DNA of 64,000 nucleotides from Phytoseiulus persimilis (lineage: Eukaryota; Arthropoda; Arachnida; Mesostigmata; Phytoseiidae). Location of the stretch: positions 1 through 64,000 of the forward strand of contig JAQZDE010000065.1 of the NCBI GenBank assembly GCA_037576195.1. Direction: 5' to 3'. A program made the translations under genes and the position numbers. Below are positions 41,296 through 54,272 of the stretch, in pieces; the stretch's first letter is position 1, and every line of letters starts with the position of its first letter. A model generated the notes under the pieces. The model was not told the origin of the DNA. It was given only the letters and a program-made list of their open reading frames with translations, and did no database searches.

Positions 41296-43431
41296 TGCGC
41301 TCGAGAGCAAACTCACAGCGATACGGAGCTGTGAAATCGCAGTTTCGATAGTTCGAAGCCTAACGGCGAGCCCTATGTTGAGCAATTGACGTCTTTGAAA
41401 GGAATGATAATGTTCGTCCGAAAAACGGGGAATGGGGATGGGAGCCGAGTCGCTGGAAACGGAAAGCATCAAGACGAGAAGCGTTTCGGAACGCGGTGGA
41501 TTCGAGCGGAACGACGGGAGCGACGTGTACGGTGTCCCCTCACGGTCTCACGAATCGCGTGAGCTGCTCAGCGCCGGAGTCTCCTGTAAATCGAAAATTT
41601 GTGGAAAAATTCGCGAGTCAGCGACAGGACCAAGTTACACCGATGGAACGAAACTCCGACGTCGGGAGAGGGAACAACCCCCGTCTCCGAAGACTTCTGC
41701 AGCCGAATGCGCATGTGATAGCTATGGCCCAGATGCAACGATGTCTCCGGGGCGAAACACTCCGCGGAAGTATGGAGTTGGCACTCTGAGATCTGTGTTT
41801 TCCAATGAATATCCGTAAGTCGCAATGTACAGGGTGTGTACTATGGCCCGCGACGTTCGGATGGCGTCCCTATTTTGAGCTGTGTTTCGGTCGAAGGGTC
41901 CAACCGGCTAGGTGCCCCACCTCGGCAGATATTTCTGAAAGCAGCAGGACCGCGTTGCCAATCAGCCTTCTGCGCCATCTTGATACACATTTTTCAACAT
42001 TAATTAGCAGTGGTTCATTCGAATTCGTATGGTTGAGGGATCAGATCGCATGATTTCCAGGGCATCAAAAATCGAGGGTTTCTCGATTTCGATTGTTGTT
42101 CTCTTTCCATGGCCGGCCGAGAACTGCTGAAATCCAAAATATGGCCCCAAGTACCCTCGTTCCAGCCGCGAAGTTCCATCAAGATCGAGACCCAGCCCTC
42201 GGAGTTATCGCTCGGAGTAGTTTTGTGGACCGGACCCTTTTTAAATGAAAGAGTCTGGGAATTAGACCCAAACGCGCGTGTGACATCCAAGAGACGGAGA
42301 ACGGCGATCGGAACGGTCTATTTCTACCTTGATCCTATCTGCCGTGGAATCTTCGACTATGGAGATAGCTTCGTTCGAATTCTGTCTCGGAAAAATAGCT
42401 TCGAGAGCCCGGCCTCCTATAGCCGGGTCCGGAGCTGGTACCTGGCCAGCGCTGGGTGGTACGCGGCGGCAGCCACGTGAGCACCAACACGTGTTTCCGG
42501 GCGGGAAAACGACATCAAAGCCAGGTGAGTTTTGGGGTGATATCAGTTGTCGCATCGACCCGCTGACTTCGTGTTCGGTTACTTTGGATCAAAATGGAGA
42601 ACTTTGGCCATCGGTGAGTTTCCCAAAATCAGGGGCTTGTTCTTTGAGGGATCATCGCTCTTCGGAATAAACAAACGAGGGGATGCGTCTTTCTATTGAA
42701 ACAGAGATTGTCCGGATCGAAAAACAGGCCAATCTCATCGGATGCTATTTCGAACGGATGATAAGCTGCCTGAAAGAGAACTGAAAGCGACATCATCCTT
42801 TCTTTCGATCGTTTCATTTCAAGTTTCGAATTTGACGCGCTTCAGAGAATGAATGTTTCCAAGAGTTGCCATAGGGTTTCGCTTTAACATGGGAGCCAGC
42901 GGAAGTGATGAAGGAGAAGCGAAGTGCTGGCGTGCGAGGCCCGCGAAAAAAACAGGGAGTAGAGGAATGGGGGAGATGTGGTCCGTAGGTGTGCGAAGAA
43001 ACGTTCGCGAGACATTGACGAGGAGTTGGGTGTACGACGAATGAGAACAAGGACGGATGAGGCAGTGCGGACAATGTGTTCTTTCTTCTCTTTGAATGTT
43101 CATCTTCGCTATGTCCTGTATCTCGGAGAATTTCGCGAACCGAAAACCCGTATTCAGTATTCAGTCAGGGCATCCTTCTGCCAATATGGAGGTCCCCCGC
43201 ACTCTGTCGTCCGTCAAAGCGCTCGAGTCACTTCCCTTGATGAACCACATCTTTATCAGGTCGGTCTCACTCCCGATATCGATGTAAAAGCCCAATGTTG
43301 ATCACCGCCGCGCTTTGCGACGGGGAGCAACGTAGGGCGAGGGTCTGTGTGTAATACTGGGCTGGTTCAAGACAGATCAGACTTCGACGAGAAAAAAACA
43401 CACCTAAGAAAACACGGGTTCGGGGGTCGAC
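41296..43431. other. Stretch with no supported gene
   Basis: Open frames of up to 128 codons occur on both strands but overlap each other. None shows a domain or a phase-matched splice partner. I see no clear repeat or regulatory site. Confidence 0.35.
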
Positions 43432-43483
43432 TTTATTCGACATCCTCAATTTTCAGAGTCCGTTACAAATGGTGAGCCATCGA

Positions 43484-43658
43484 TCATTGCCGAGCCGTTT
43501 CCTCCGACGGCTTTGGTGAGAGGGGCGATGTCACTGAACCAGCAGTAAGCTCGTGCTTCTGTATTCCGGCTCCGACGATTCGTGCCAGGGCTGAAGGATT
43601 CTCGATGGAAGCAGCTGAGTTCTCCGGAAGCCGAAGTAAGATCACGTGGTTCTCTGGG
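43484..43658 (-). CDS. Possible 3' terminal exon of an unidentified gene
   Basis: After a plausible acceptor (TTTCCAG at 43664-43659) a minus-strand frame stays open for 57 codons to a TGA at 43484-43486. The peptide starts Pro-Glu-Asn-His-Val-Ile-Leu-Leu-Arg-Leu-Pro-Glu and has a natural composition. An AATAAA lies at 43432-43437, 47 nt past the stop. Acceptor, open frame and poly(A) signal together suggest a real last exon. I could not find upstream exons that join it in phase. The frame that overlaps it in another register (to 43446) is an alternative reading. Confidence 0.28.
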
Positions 43659-46600
43659 CTGGAAACATCTTCGTCGCATTATCTTGTTGTGCTACCACAA
43701 CTCAACCAGCGCTCTCGTTGTTTTGGGATAAGTCTTCCATCGTTCAGAGCACACGTGTGTTTACGTAATTTCGAGTGCGATGCTGTTTTCGGACAACAAT
43801 TCGGACGGACCCACTTGACTCCAGAGCGGGAACTTTTCTTAGTTTAGATAGGCGTATTTGAAACATCACGAATCGGAACGGACATTCCGGCATTCTCTTC
43901 GGTCAGTCACTGGATCTGGTGATTGTGGTCCTGAGCGCTGGGCACGATGCGCACTGGAGACTTCTGTTGCAGCCAGCCCAAGGATGGCCGCAGATGAGTC
44001 GTCTGGTTCGAGCCGAGTTCTACCGCAAAGCCGATAGAATATAGCGACTCTTGAGCTTCACGACTCCGAGTTCACCAGCGGTTTATCCCGGCTCGAGCTC
44101 GCACCATTCACTACGGTCAGATAGAAAACCGATTTCGGGAGCACGACGTAACCGACTCTGAAAAACGTTTCGTCAGGGAGCACTGTGAGCTTTTCGCACT
44201 TTTTGACGTTTCCCGTCTTCGACATCGCCGAATTGTCCAACAGCGTTGTGGATGAAGCCATAGCTTGTGCGTGCCCCGGACGCTCACTGTTTTTCAGCCG
44301 TTGATCCCTGAAATTACAATCACTCGAAGATAGATGACCGGTTCGAGCGTTAATTAATCCCTGGCCGGCACAAATCCATGCGATTCGAGATTCACTCAAA
44401 GCCTACTTTGATGACGCATCCATGGCGAGCCAGCGGCCGATTCCTATTAGGAATCGGTGGCTGGAGCACGACAAGTTGGATTTGTGGTCGTCGGTCTATT
44501 CGAACCGCGATTTGCGGCTGGCTCGACGTTCGGTCGTCCTCGGCAGTGGAGAGCGGATGGACGCGAGGAGGCGAAGATCTCAATTCGAAAACCAACGATG
44601 CGTCCAATTTACATAGGCGTTCGCCGACCGCATGAATTACCGCTCATTCGTCGGGCGTCGTACGCCCGGCGTTCTGGCGAAGCATGATGCAGCGAGGTTT
44701 GCCTCTCGCGAACCAGACGTGAGTTTCGGATGGAAACCATCGATGAGCCACCGCCTTCAGTGTGACGCGACTCCACCGCAGAGTGGAGAAGCGACTTCGG
44801 CTCAAATTACTCAGCTCCCAGACGTCGACTGTTCACGAGACTCGCCGAAATCATGAATGACGAATTCTCAACAAAATGACGGATCGAGGCCGGTCCACCA
44901 CACTGGGACGTCTTGACAGTCGTGTTTCGCTCCCGAGTCGTTGCTGGATTCTTATACGTCGCAACATTTCACATTTCCCTCGCGCACTCTCAAATGCGAT
45001 AAAGGAGTTAGCGAACGGGAGGCAGGAGAGTAGCTCTCTTAATAAACTGAGCTGCGTGCAGCATCACACTCGGAGGCATCGAACCGATAACAGGCGTTGC
45101 CGCCGTTTTCGTATCGCGACCCGGAATCGTCGAAGCCGGCAGACGACAAGCCTCGGAGCCCCCCCCCCTGCGCGCTCCGTACGTGTCCGTGAGCATCTTG
45201 TCTTTCTGTGTCCCAGCTCCGAGTAGAATGAGACACAATGTTCAGATTCCCTCCTCGGCCTGATTATCAGCTACGGCGCCGGAGTTGCTCTGCATTAGTC
45301 GCAAATGTCTGTGGGGCGTTAGCGGCAGGGGGAAAGGCGTTCACATCCTTTGCTGGACGGATTCGGGGAGGTGTTCTCTGACGCCGCTATACGCAACTCG
45401 CACACCGGAAGACATTAACTCATATTCCGGACGTTGGCTCCCATGAGGAAGCTGAGTTCGCGGCAAGAGATCCTGAACTCGTGTTTCAGCTGATTCTGCA
45501 GAGCCCTCGACCCCGAGCATCAGGAGAGAAGACGTCATTGAAACCCCGAAAAGTCCCTATGCCGCATCAAAGAGGATGAAATCAAGGAGGTGGCGATTTG
45601 ACGCTTGTCTCGGACAGGGAACGGCGCAGCGTCGCGCTCGGAACTATGACTCTCGAAACAGTTCGGCGGCCTTGTCATTGTTTGTGAAGATAGATCACAG
45701 CTAGCTGAAAGCTCGATGTTCCGCACTGCCCTGATCTCCTCTCTGCCGACTTTGTGCGATCGAGAGGTTGCTATCTTGGCCCATACCTAACGTTTCCCAA
45801 CGACATTCGGGGATCCCCGAGGAATTGCACCTGCTCAACATGGAAATGATCAACTCACCGAAGACTCATTTCTCCAAGGAAAAAATCATTATCTTGAAAG
45901 CCAGGGGTCGTCGAACTGTGTGTCGCGACACCCCAAGGTGCCGCGGCTGCCAGCAATGTCGGAAGAGTTTGACGACCTCTGTTGTGAGTGTTTCATTCGC
46001 TCCCGAACTGGGAAGGGTGTCGCGGTTTCGGAAAGATAAATATCCAAACGCCGGAACGCGATCAGGGAGGAAAACAGCAGCCGTCAAACCTGGAAAGGCC
46101 GGAGATGTACGTGCTCCACTCTGAGGAACTCCCGAAGCTCGCTGCGCGACGACTAACTCTCTCGAATACATATCGGCCGTTGATGAAATTCAAGAACAAG
46201 GTTCATCTTGCCTCACGAACCCCGTGATTATCGCTCAGCTGCTCCCCGTTCTTGAGATCGGTGCACGGAAGGCGTTTCTCGCCTTGTTGTTCCACCACTT
46301 TCACATAAACTCACTCTGCAAGGCTACGAAATTACAACATCAATATTTCCTCCAGGCTAAGGCCTGATGATGCTTGACGGTATCGTCCAAATACGGCCCG
46401 AAGCTCAGCATTCAACAATCCGAAACGAACTGAAACATCGGAAACTTACCATCCGAGCTGCCGACTCCTGCACAAAGTATGAGAGCACGACAGCTGGAAT
46501 CGTGACGTCTGTCCGCGTTCAATGATCGTTGGAATTAAACCTGAGTCACAGAATGAGTGCTGCTCTGCAATATTGTGATGTTGAAGGGACCGGCTCGGTT

Positions 46601-48956
46601 CGGAGCGGATCCCCCGGGTGCTCTCGCGGCATTCAATCGAGGAGAATAACAGCGCACTGAATAACGGGAAGGCTCACATTCGAAATCCGCTCCGTCCGGG
46701 CTGCAGCATCCTTGCGCCTTAAACAGTTATGGCAATCGACGCCTAGCGAGCTGTCTGTTTGGAGTATTTACAGGCGCCAGTAGATGTCGCCTCTGAGAAT
46801 GATCGCGTCACTCCTGTTTCGTCGACGGACTCCAAGAACGCAGTTCAAAAAGGTTCCAAAATCAACAGTTCGAAGCCCACGCTCCCTGAGAACGAGACAA
46901 GCTGTCCATTGATAGGCGTTGGAGAATCGGATTCGGGTCGTGGGTGTTAGCGTTGCTGCTACCATGCTATGGGCCGTGGTCCTTTCTGATGGCGCTACAG
47001 AGCAAGTGTACTGAGCCCAAATGAAATCCCCTGATCTGAGCAGCCGAATGAGGAGATAGTGATGGTTGCCGCGTGCAACGCGACCCTCCACAAACTCAAT
47101 CCATTTCAACCCCGAACGGGTTGGTGACGAGAAAAAGGACAAAGATAGGACGATCAGGAGCCCCACCGCTGAAACAAATACTTCTCTGCGTCATCACGAC
47201 TCACTGTCTAGACATGCGCTCAGATGTCGTCTCCTCTCTCTAATGAATGTTTCAATTCCCCTCTCGAATCAGCTAGCAGTAACGGTATTTCAAGAGTATC
47301 GAGCCAAATTTGATCAAATCATGCCGAGCATGTGTCCATCATCCTAGAAGTCAAGTTTGACTGTGGGAGACGATGTTTCCCAGATTGTTGCCTATCTGAT
47401 GAAACGTTGTCGAAATGCAGTTGACCCTCAGGAGAGGAACTGCGGCGGACGTCATGGGCAGCGTCAGGGATAGCCGCTTGATACGAAGAGAAGTTTGACG
47501 CTTACTCGGTGTCTGAAATATCCAATTACGACGAGTGGACGAACAAGTCGAAGAACGAGGTCGGCGCGGAACGAGGGAAGGAGAAGCGCTGAGATATGAG
47601 CGGGAGTTAAAAACTTCGAAGTGTTAGCTGAGGACTCGAACGTCAACTCGGATGCCTAAAAAGTGACCTGATCCAGCATCCCGATTTGACTGCGGCTGAC
47701 AGGCTACTGGCACATTCTATTTTCGTGGTATGATAGAAGCGAAGAAAACCAAATTAGCGGACCATCTCTCCTTGCCACCGGTCGCTTTGTGGGCAGCACT
47801 TTGCGCGAAGGGGATTCAGGTTTCGACACGCGAGGTTCATCGGAAACGTACCGGAAATCCTCTTGAGCAGTCTGTGGAACGCGAGAGGGCTAGCAGATTT
47901 TTCTACCCCACGGACCGCTCTATGACAGCTCTATCTGGCCTCACAAGCTCGAGTCGCATTTCAGGCGCTCTTCGAGCGGCTCTCACCTCTGCTCTGTCGC
48001 GGCTCAGTTACTCTTCGCCCTTCATACACGTTGTTAACTCTAGCGGCTAAACCTGTTCTCAGCGAAATTGTTTCCAGATAACGAGCTTCTTACACTTGCT
48101 AATTGCTGAACTGCTCGCCATTATACGCGAAACAGCGTTAGCTGCAGAGCACATTCACCGGAAAGATTGCCGGCCGGAAGCTTAGAGGCAGCCAGTGGAT
48201 GCAGCTGCGAGAGATTTGATAGCTATTTCTGAAAAATCTCCCGAACCGGAAAGTATCAGTGCCTCGCCTCGAAACACGTGGCCTGGGAGTGATAATTTTC
48301 GGAGATTCCGAGGGTCCCTCGCGTCCTCAACCACTTTCACTCACATCCTGTTTCTTTTCGCTGGTCTACGCGCTGTGGTCAGCAGTCTCGCGAAAACTGA
48401 GACACCACTCAAAACACGTACGTGGAGTGTTTCCCGAGAACGACTCCAGAGGTATATGCCCGCACCGTCGCCCAGCCAGTAACACAATGAATGGTTTTCT
48501 TCAGCTCTTCTGAGAGCAAATGCAAAAGTTTTCGTTGTCACGTCGCGTCACTCAGCAGTCAGCGAAGCAACGGGTACAATAAACACGGGATGGGAGGACT
48601 CTTAAAAGCTTCCAGTCGGCAATCAAGCTCGCGAACAAATAAACACACGACGAATGAAACCTCAGACGTATCGAGGACGTATCGCTCGGGAATCGGGTGC
48701 GGAAGAGCTTGAAACTCACCCTTCCATAATATGGTAAGAGACAGCAACATCTCAATTCGAATCGATTTCATTACTCCTTCCGTCGCTCTCTTCAGTGCCC
48801 GCGCCCTTCACAAGCGGCGACCGAGTGACCGCTCTCGGTTTCACAAAACATCGAATGTGGCCCCTACACATTCTCACATGGACTGCCGTCCCTCGTCCGT
48901 GGATTTCGAAAATGAGTCGAAGATCATCGATTGAGTTCCGTAGAAAAGCCTCATAT
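43659..48956. other. Stretch with no firmly supported gene
   Basis: Candidate exon-like frames occur at 44697-44854 (plus), 46772-46950 (plus, behind a TTTACAG acceptor) and 46768-47166 (minus, with a hydrophobic start). They conflict in strand and I could not chain them. A 35-bp imperfect palindrome sits at 44430-44464 and a run of about ten C near 45160. The rest shows nothing I can name. Confidence 0.35.
44430..44464. repeat. Long imperfect palindrome (hairpin)
   Basis: Arms of about 17 nt (CCAGC, a 3-nt mismatch block, then CGATTCCTA, and its reverse complement TTAGGAATCG...GCTGG) meet with almost no loop. A strong hairpin would form in RNA or single-stranded DNA. There is no tRNA or histone-type stem-loop signature. 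Confidence 0.6.
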
Positions 48957-48962
48957 TTTATT
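48957..48962 (-). promoter_or_regulatory. Poly(A) signal of hexokinase
   Basis: AATAAA on the minus strand, about 90 nt downstream of the hexokinase stop codon. Confidence 0.7.
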
Positions 48963-49049
48963 CGTCCAGTGGAAATGTTCGTCTAGTCGACGAAGAGTTC
49001 GTCCAAACACGCAGTTTACAGAGGTCGGTTCCCGCTCATTCCGAGGACT

Positions 49050-52000
49050 TCACTCCTCGATAACGCCTTCTGCGATGAGACGTGTCGCCAATGCTGCAAC
49101 CAGACCCGCTCCTTTCCCGCTCCCATCCTCAGCCAGCATCAATTTGAACTGCAATGCGTGTGACGCGAACTTTCCTGAGTTATCCTCATTCAACATTTCC
49201 TATTTTTCTCGCTGTTTCAGTTTCCATGTAATTTGTTTATCTTCAATGATCCCACCTTGTGTTCGGGAGCCATGAATCTGATGAACTCCTGCATCATCTT
49301 GCTAAATTCGGGATGATGTTTGAATAGGGATCCGTCAATGGCTATGGTACAGGTAGGTTTCCTCATCCGTCTGAGTAGGGTTGCGAGACCTTGAATCGAG
49401 CTCGATCAGGCCTCGGAATGGATATATAAGGAGCCCATGTGAATCGGGGATTATTGGACAAAACCTAGTCTTGAACTCACAGATGGACACCAAGAGGGCT
49501 CCTCTGGTCGAGGCGACTCCACACGCGTATCGTATGACTTTGAGATCGTCTTCAGTTGGATGCAGGTACCCAAAACGCTCTAGAACTTGTCGCTCCTGGG
49601 CTTCATTCTCGACCCTGGGAAAAAAACAGTCAAGATTTATCCGATAATGCACAAGAGACTCAATTGTCGCACGATCACCAGTCGGGCAAAGCTCGGTAAG
49701 CTACTCACGTCTCAAACGCTGAAACGTCTGCGGTAGTGAACGTATGTTGAGTGAGTAGTGTTTCAGACGCTCGGCCATCAAAGAGCAAACCTTCACGGAT
49801 CAGTTTCACGAGAACGTTGCGAACGAGTTCGCCCAAATACTTCCCGGCAAACAGTTTCTCGAACCTGTAATTCCACGTTAGGACCTCTGGGCTTGATCGT
49901 ACGTAGAAGATCGCTAAAAACCTCAGCTCCTTATCGACAATCGTAGTATCGTCTTACGTGAAAGATCCAACTAGTAGGGAGTTGTTATCAACGGCAGCGT
50001 CGTAGTCGGTTTTCATGAAATTCAGGACCCCGTTGTCTCCGAAAGCACCCCATTCAATATCGACGATGACTTCGGAGATGCTATCCGAGTGTTTTTGAAA
50101 CTTGGGTATGTTCTCAATCTGCGAGTTTACACGAGCGTTAAGAGGCCGAAAAGAGACAGGCCACACATCGACACACAGGATTTGACATCGAGCCGTAATG
50201 TGCTCGTCGTCGTATACGATTCAATCTCCACCTTTTCCATATAGCAGGCGTTGCAGCCTGTTCCCAGGATGAGTCCGATGTTGCAGTTGTGATCAACGAA
50301 AGCGCCCTTCACCAATGTGCCTGTTGCGTCGTTCACGATAGCAACAATGGTAACGTTGGTTACCTGTTGGAACGACTTCGGATGTTTTTTTTTTCCGAGA
50401 AGCAGCAAACCATCAATGTCCGAGGGAGTCTTTCGAAAATGTCAGAGTTTCCAGCTACGTAACTGGCGAAGAGCTCAAATTGAATCACCTTTTTTCTATC
50501 GAGCGCATCTCTCAACATCTTCACAACGTCCTCCCCTACGACGCCGGTGCAATTGAAACTTTTCGTCCATGAGGCGAGGATGGCTTTGTTCAAGCCTTCT
50601 TGGATCATGGGGAAGGAGAAGCAGAAGCCCAGATTGAGAGGCTTTGTGCGAAGGCCGTTTTCAGTGAGGAAGTCGTCGATGCATGAGGCCAAGAAATCGA
50701 AAAGCTGCAAAATACAAGCTTGCTCGAGGTGTGCTCTCAGAAGATTGGCTGTGTCCACGGCGCGCCGTCACTAGGCCGTGAAGAGCCCTCAGAGCCCTCA
50801 GAGAGATAGATCGGCTGGTCCCCGATATGAGTTTGTGTGCTTCCACGGCGTGACACTAGAGGTCAAGTCCATTTGAAATACTACCCAATGTTGATATGGC
50901 CTCTTCCTGGAATCGGACACAATCTAACACGAGGAAGCGCCGCAAGCGCCTTCTCGAGTTAAGCAATGCAGTGTCGGTGCCACCCTGCATGAGCCTACCC
51001 CACCAACGTGACGGTTCCGCTTCACTTACATGTTCTCCGGGCCCCAGCCGAGTGGCCTCCGGTACGGAAAAATATTTCACGTCGTAGTGGGGATCGTTGC
51101 AGTTTGGATCGATGATAACGTGGATGACTCGGAAATTTGTTCCACCCAAGTCCAAAGCGAGGAACTCTCCGTGCTCTGGAAGAAATTTCCGAGATGAGAC
51201 CATCAAGAATTCAACCATCTAATCGAGTCCTGGGCCGACGAACCAGCTCACCGGTTCCATTGGGCAAGCCGGGTATATAAGTGTTTTCCATCTGGAGGCT
51301 GCTTTCTCTTTTCGGGTCCTTGACGAGACCAAGCTCCATCTCTTTGATGAACGCATCTCTGATCTTGAACACATTGAAGCGACCCAATACCAGCGGACGC
51401 AGGACGTTCTCCACCTGAAAGTAGGGGAACTCAACTCGAGTGATTCTGGTAGCGATCGTTTAGAGGCGGGGAGCGAATTGAGTCAAGAAGCTTGTTGATC
51501 CTCGCGGCCAACTGTAACGCTGCAAAGCTGTAAAGCGAAACATTACACAGTCTATTTCGACAGGATTAGAGTCTTTCATCAAATCAAACACCGTCGCTCT
51601 TGAATGTCGAATCCGGCTGATATGATTTTCATCGATAAATGGGGGATGTATTGATTCAGGAATCGAAGCGCAAGCGGAACAATAGCCTGATATCAATCTC
51701 ACAATAGCAGCCTCGCAATCGACAAGACTGTAGAGGAAAAAGTTCGAGGGTCTTGAGACCTCTCCAGCTGTGGCGGCCTTGACCGGTCGAGTGAAACGCG
51801 AGATCGTGTTTTGACCTCCGAACGATAATAAGCTCCAAACTATGGTTTATGGTGGTTCGCTGCTGGTGCTACAACAAATCGTAGCGACATGGGTGGCGCG
51901 AATGTCGTCGCATCTCACAGAGAAGGGACTTTCGGCAGTCTTGAATCTGGTTGCTCCACTCGAATGTCACCCATAACCCAATCCGCGCAGATATCATTTG

Positions 52001-52476
52001 TGAAGTGCTGCTCGAATAAACTTCTCACGAGATTTGGGTCCAAAGCTGGCCACTACGAAACCTCCCAGAGAGGCACTCAGTGCCTCCAACGGATCAAACG
52101 TCAAGGTCGAGATGCTCGCGAATCGACCAATGATTCACGATCGCGGACGAAGAAAAATCACAGCGACGCAGTTTCACGAGGCACAGAAAATGCCTCGGAC
52201 AAAAAGGCAATTTTGAGTTGTTACTTGTTGTCTCGTGGCGTACAATAATTGATTCTGAATTTCGTCGGTGATTCCACAAGAAAGGGTCTTCTCGGTATTC
52301 GTCATGAGTCAATCATCAATGGGGGAATGCCAAATCCATAGTTTCTCACACGGACGGTTCATACACACCTGCGCCTGCTTCCTGGGGCTCTCTAACGAGA
52401 AAGTTGGATAAAGGAAGTCGTATTCATCGGGAATCGTGGGTTGAGCCTCGCTGCTATACTTACGACGAACAGGCAT
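49050..52476 (-). CDS. HK: Hexokinase, complete, 10 exons
   Basis: Phosphorylates glucose to glucose-6-phosphate in the cytosol. Exons in transcript order: 52476-52369, 51414-51252, 51175-51030, 50704-50489, 50363-50232, 50118-49958, 49864-49709, 49614-49481, 49341-49256, 49148-49050. They total 1401 nt and 466 residues, the usual size of a single-domain hexokinase, and every junction is phase-matched. Visible motifs are the phosphate-1 loop Asp-Leu-Gly-Gly-Thr-Asn-Phe-Arg (99-106), the sugar-binding Leu-Gly-Phe-Cys-Phe-Ser-Phe-Pro (164-171), Asn-Asp (222-223) with the catalytic Asp, Gly-Thr-Gly-Cys-Asn-Ala (near 246), Glu-Trp-Gly-Ala-Phe-Gly-Asp (277-283), and the adenosine-site Asp-Gly-Ser-Gly-Lys-Gly-Ala near residue 442. 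No mitochondrial-type hydrophobic N-terminus is seen. The ATG directly follows a splice acceptor (TTCTTGCAG), so a 5' noncoding exon lies upstream. The first intron within the coding sequence is 954 nt; the others are 76-325 nt. All key residues are present. Confidence 0.96.
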
Positions 52477-54193
52477 CTGCAAGAATGAACATCACATTTT
52501 TCTCGGTATCAACACCCTTGAGTTAAGATAGGATCTTCCAGGTAGCCAAATCTATCTGACAGGCAATCAAGTGCGGAACAGAGGATCCGAAAAGGAGCTC
52601 AAAAAAAAAGTTCCGCTGAAGATTTTTCTCCGAGGAGTAAAGGAAACACGAGTATCATAATTTGAAAACAGTTTTCCGTATGCCAGTGGACGGATATTGA
52701 AAAGCTTCCGGCGACGTGAAAAATTCGAGGAGCAAATGTCCGGGTAGCTCTGTCTCCGAATCTATATTTTCATCTCTCGCTTGAGGGCGCGAGACCTTCT
52801 TATTATTATTATTGAAGAGAGGCCTCCGAAAAAAAAACGACAATATTAGTCGGTCAACGAATTTGACATGGCCTGAGAGGAGGTCGTCGTATGTTCTCCG
52901 GCCTGTGCACTACATATTTTGTTCTGGAATCTTTTGTTGCTAGATCTGTGCGCGGAATGCTTTCTTGAAAATAGAGAGTCGTTCCAACCTAATACCAGCG
53001 ACCCATTCAGAGCGCAGCGAGCCGAAACTTAGATGAAAAGCGTCTCCTCAAAGGTTTCAGAGTCGAATAGTTCTACAATACAGGCGTAGACCAGATATCT
53101 TACATCGGACACAAGGCACTGAACGCTCCGCTCGGAAACTCGTAGAGGTTGACACTCACCCTACACGTGTACTTCGGTGAAACAGTGGTGAGAGCACTAT
53201 TCTCTTCAATGGCGCGTTGACCGTCCTATTGCTTGGAGCGTCTGAGGAGAGGGGAAAACAGCTCTCTTTCATATCGACCACGTCGGGAATTCATATTGAG
53301 CCGTTTCTCCTCAAAAACTGCCCTTACTTGCTCCGAACATTGACTCCGCCTGACTGCGGCTGACTCCATTGTCGTCCCGTAGGGAGCTCGGGTGCACCGC
53401 GACTCAAATCTGGAAGTTCTCTGCTTCGGAGATCATCAGGTGATTCTAAGGAAGCTAAGACGCTGGCTTAACGCCTTTTTCGTGTATGCGTCACTAGATG
53501 GAGCAGGCCCAGTGTGGAACGGATAGACCTTAGCGAAGTGAATGATGAGTGCTCGTCAACGACCGTTTCACAGGACTCCCGCTCCGAAATAGTCATGAGT
53601 TATTTTGCTCGAAACTTCAATCAGAAGCGATATCACATCACCTGAGTCTCCACATCAGAGAATCTACCATCTACCACCTCATCGATCCGAGGGGTTCCAC
53701 GACACTTGGCGTTAGGGCCGTAGCCATGATATGTCTGACCGGCTGAGCTGCAGTTTCTTTGGCGCGCTAGATCTGAGCCCCACAATGAGGAGCTCGTCGG
53801 ATGTCGAACTAAACGTTCTGACTCGGTAAGCTGCGAGGAGCAACACAGAACTTTGAGAATCTGGATCCTCACGAAGGCTCCCCCATAGAAACTCCCAAGT
53901 TCAGGAACACCGAGGCTTCGAGGAGACTCTCGCAACGGTTCCGGATAACGCGGATGGTTCGAATGTTACCAGGGGATCGCTACCATTGCCAACTTGCTCC
54001 CTCCGAAGTTTTGGGCCCGGACAAGAAACTCTTCCGAGCATCCCCTAACGAGAAACTGGCAGCGCTGTGCCAACGGTGAGCTAAGGGGTGCCCCCGAAAC
54101 ACGGAATGAGTTGAAGTTTCACGACGCAACCGAATCCGTTCATTCGCGTGTTCTTAGCCGGAGACGACATATGAGCCAAGGAATATCACTCGC
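52477..54193. other. Hexokinase 5' flank and Spindly 3' flank
   Basis: No coding sequence is supported here. Because hexokinase's ATG sits on a splice acceptor, its 5' noncoding exon and promoter should be in this interval. A good donor-like AGG/GTGAGTGT on the minus strand near 53155 is one candidate. A short ATT microsatellite lies near 52800. Confidence 0.4.
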
Positions 54194-54199
54194 TTTATT
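54194..54199 (-). promoter_or_regulatory. Poly(A) signal of the Spindly homologue
   Basis: AATAAA on the minus strand, 74 nt past the stop codon that follows the Cys-Lys-Thr-Gln tail. It supports this as the genuine 3' end. Confidence 0.7.
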
Positions 54200-54272
54200 T
54201 TCAAGTCGAAGCTTCATTACCACGAAGTTTCTAATGGGTCGCTCACTCGGATAACTATACTGGCTCGTATCC

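Noticed and set aside
46772..46950. Exon-like plus-strand frame behind a TTTACAG acceptor
   Set aside because: No upstream partner in phase, and a 132-codon minus-strand frame covers the same bases.
48931..49275. 114-codon plus-strand frame
   Set aside because: It is the antisense shadow of the last hexokinase exons.
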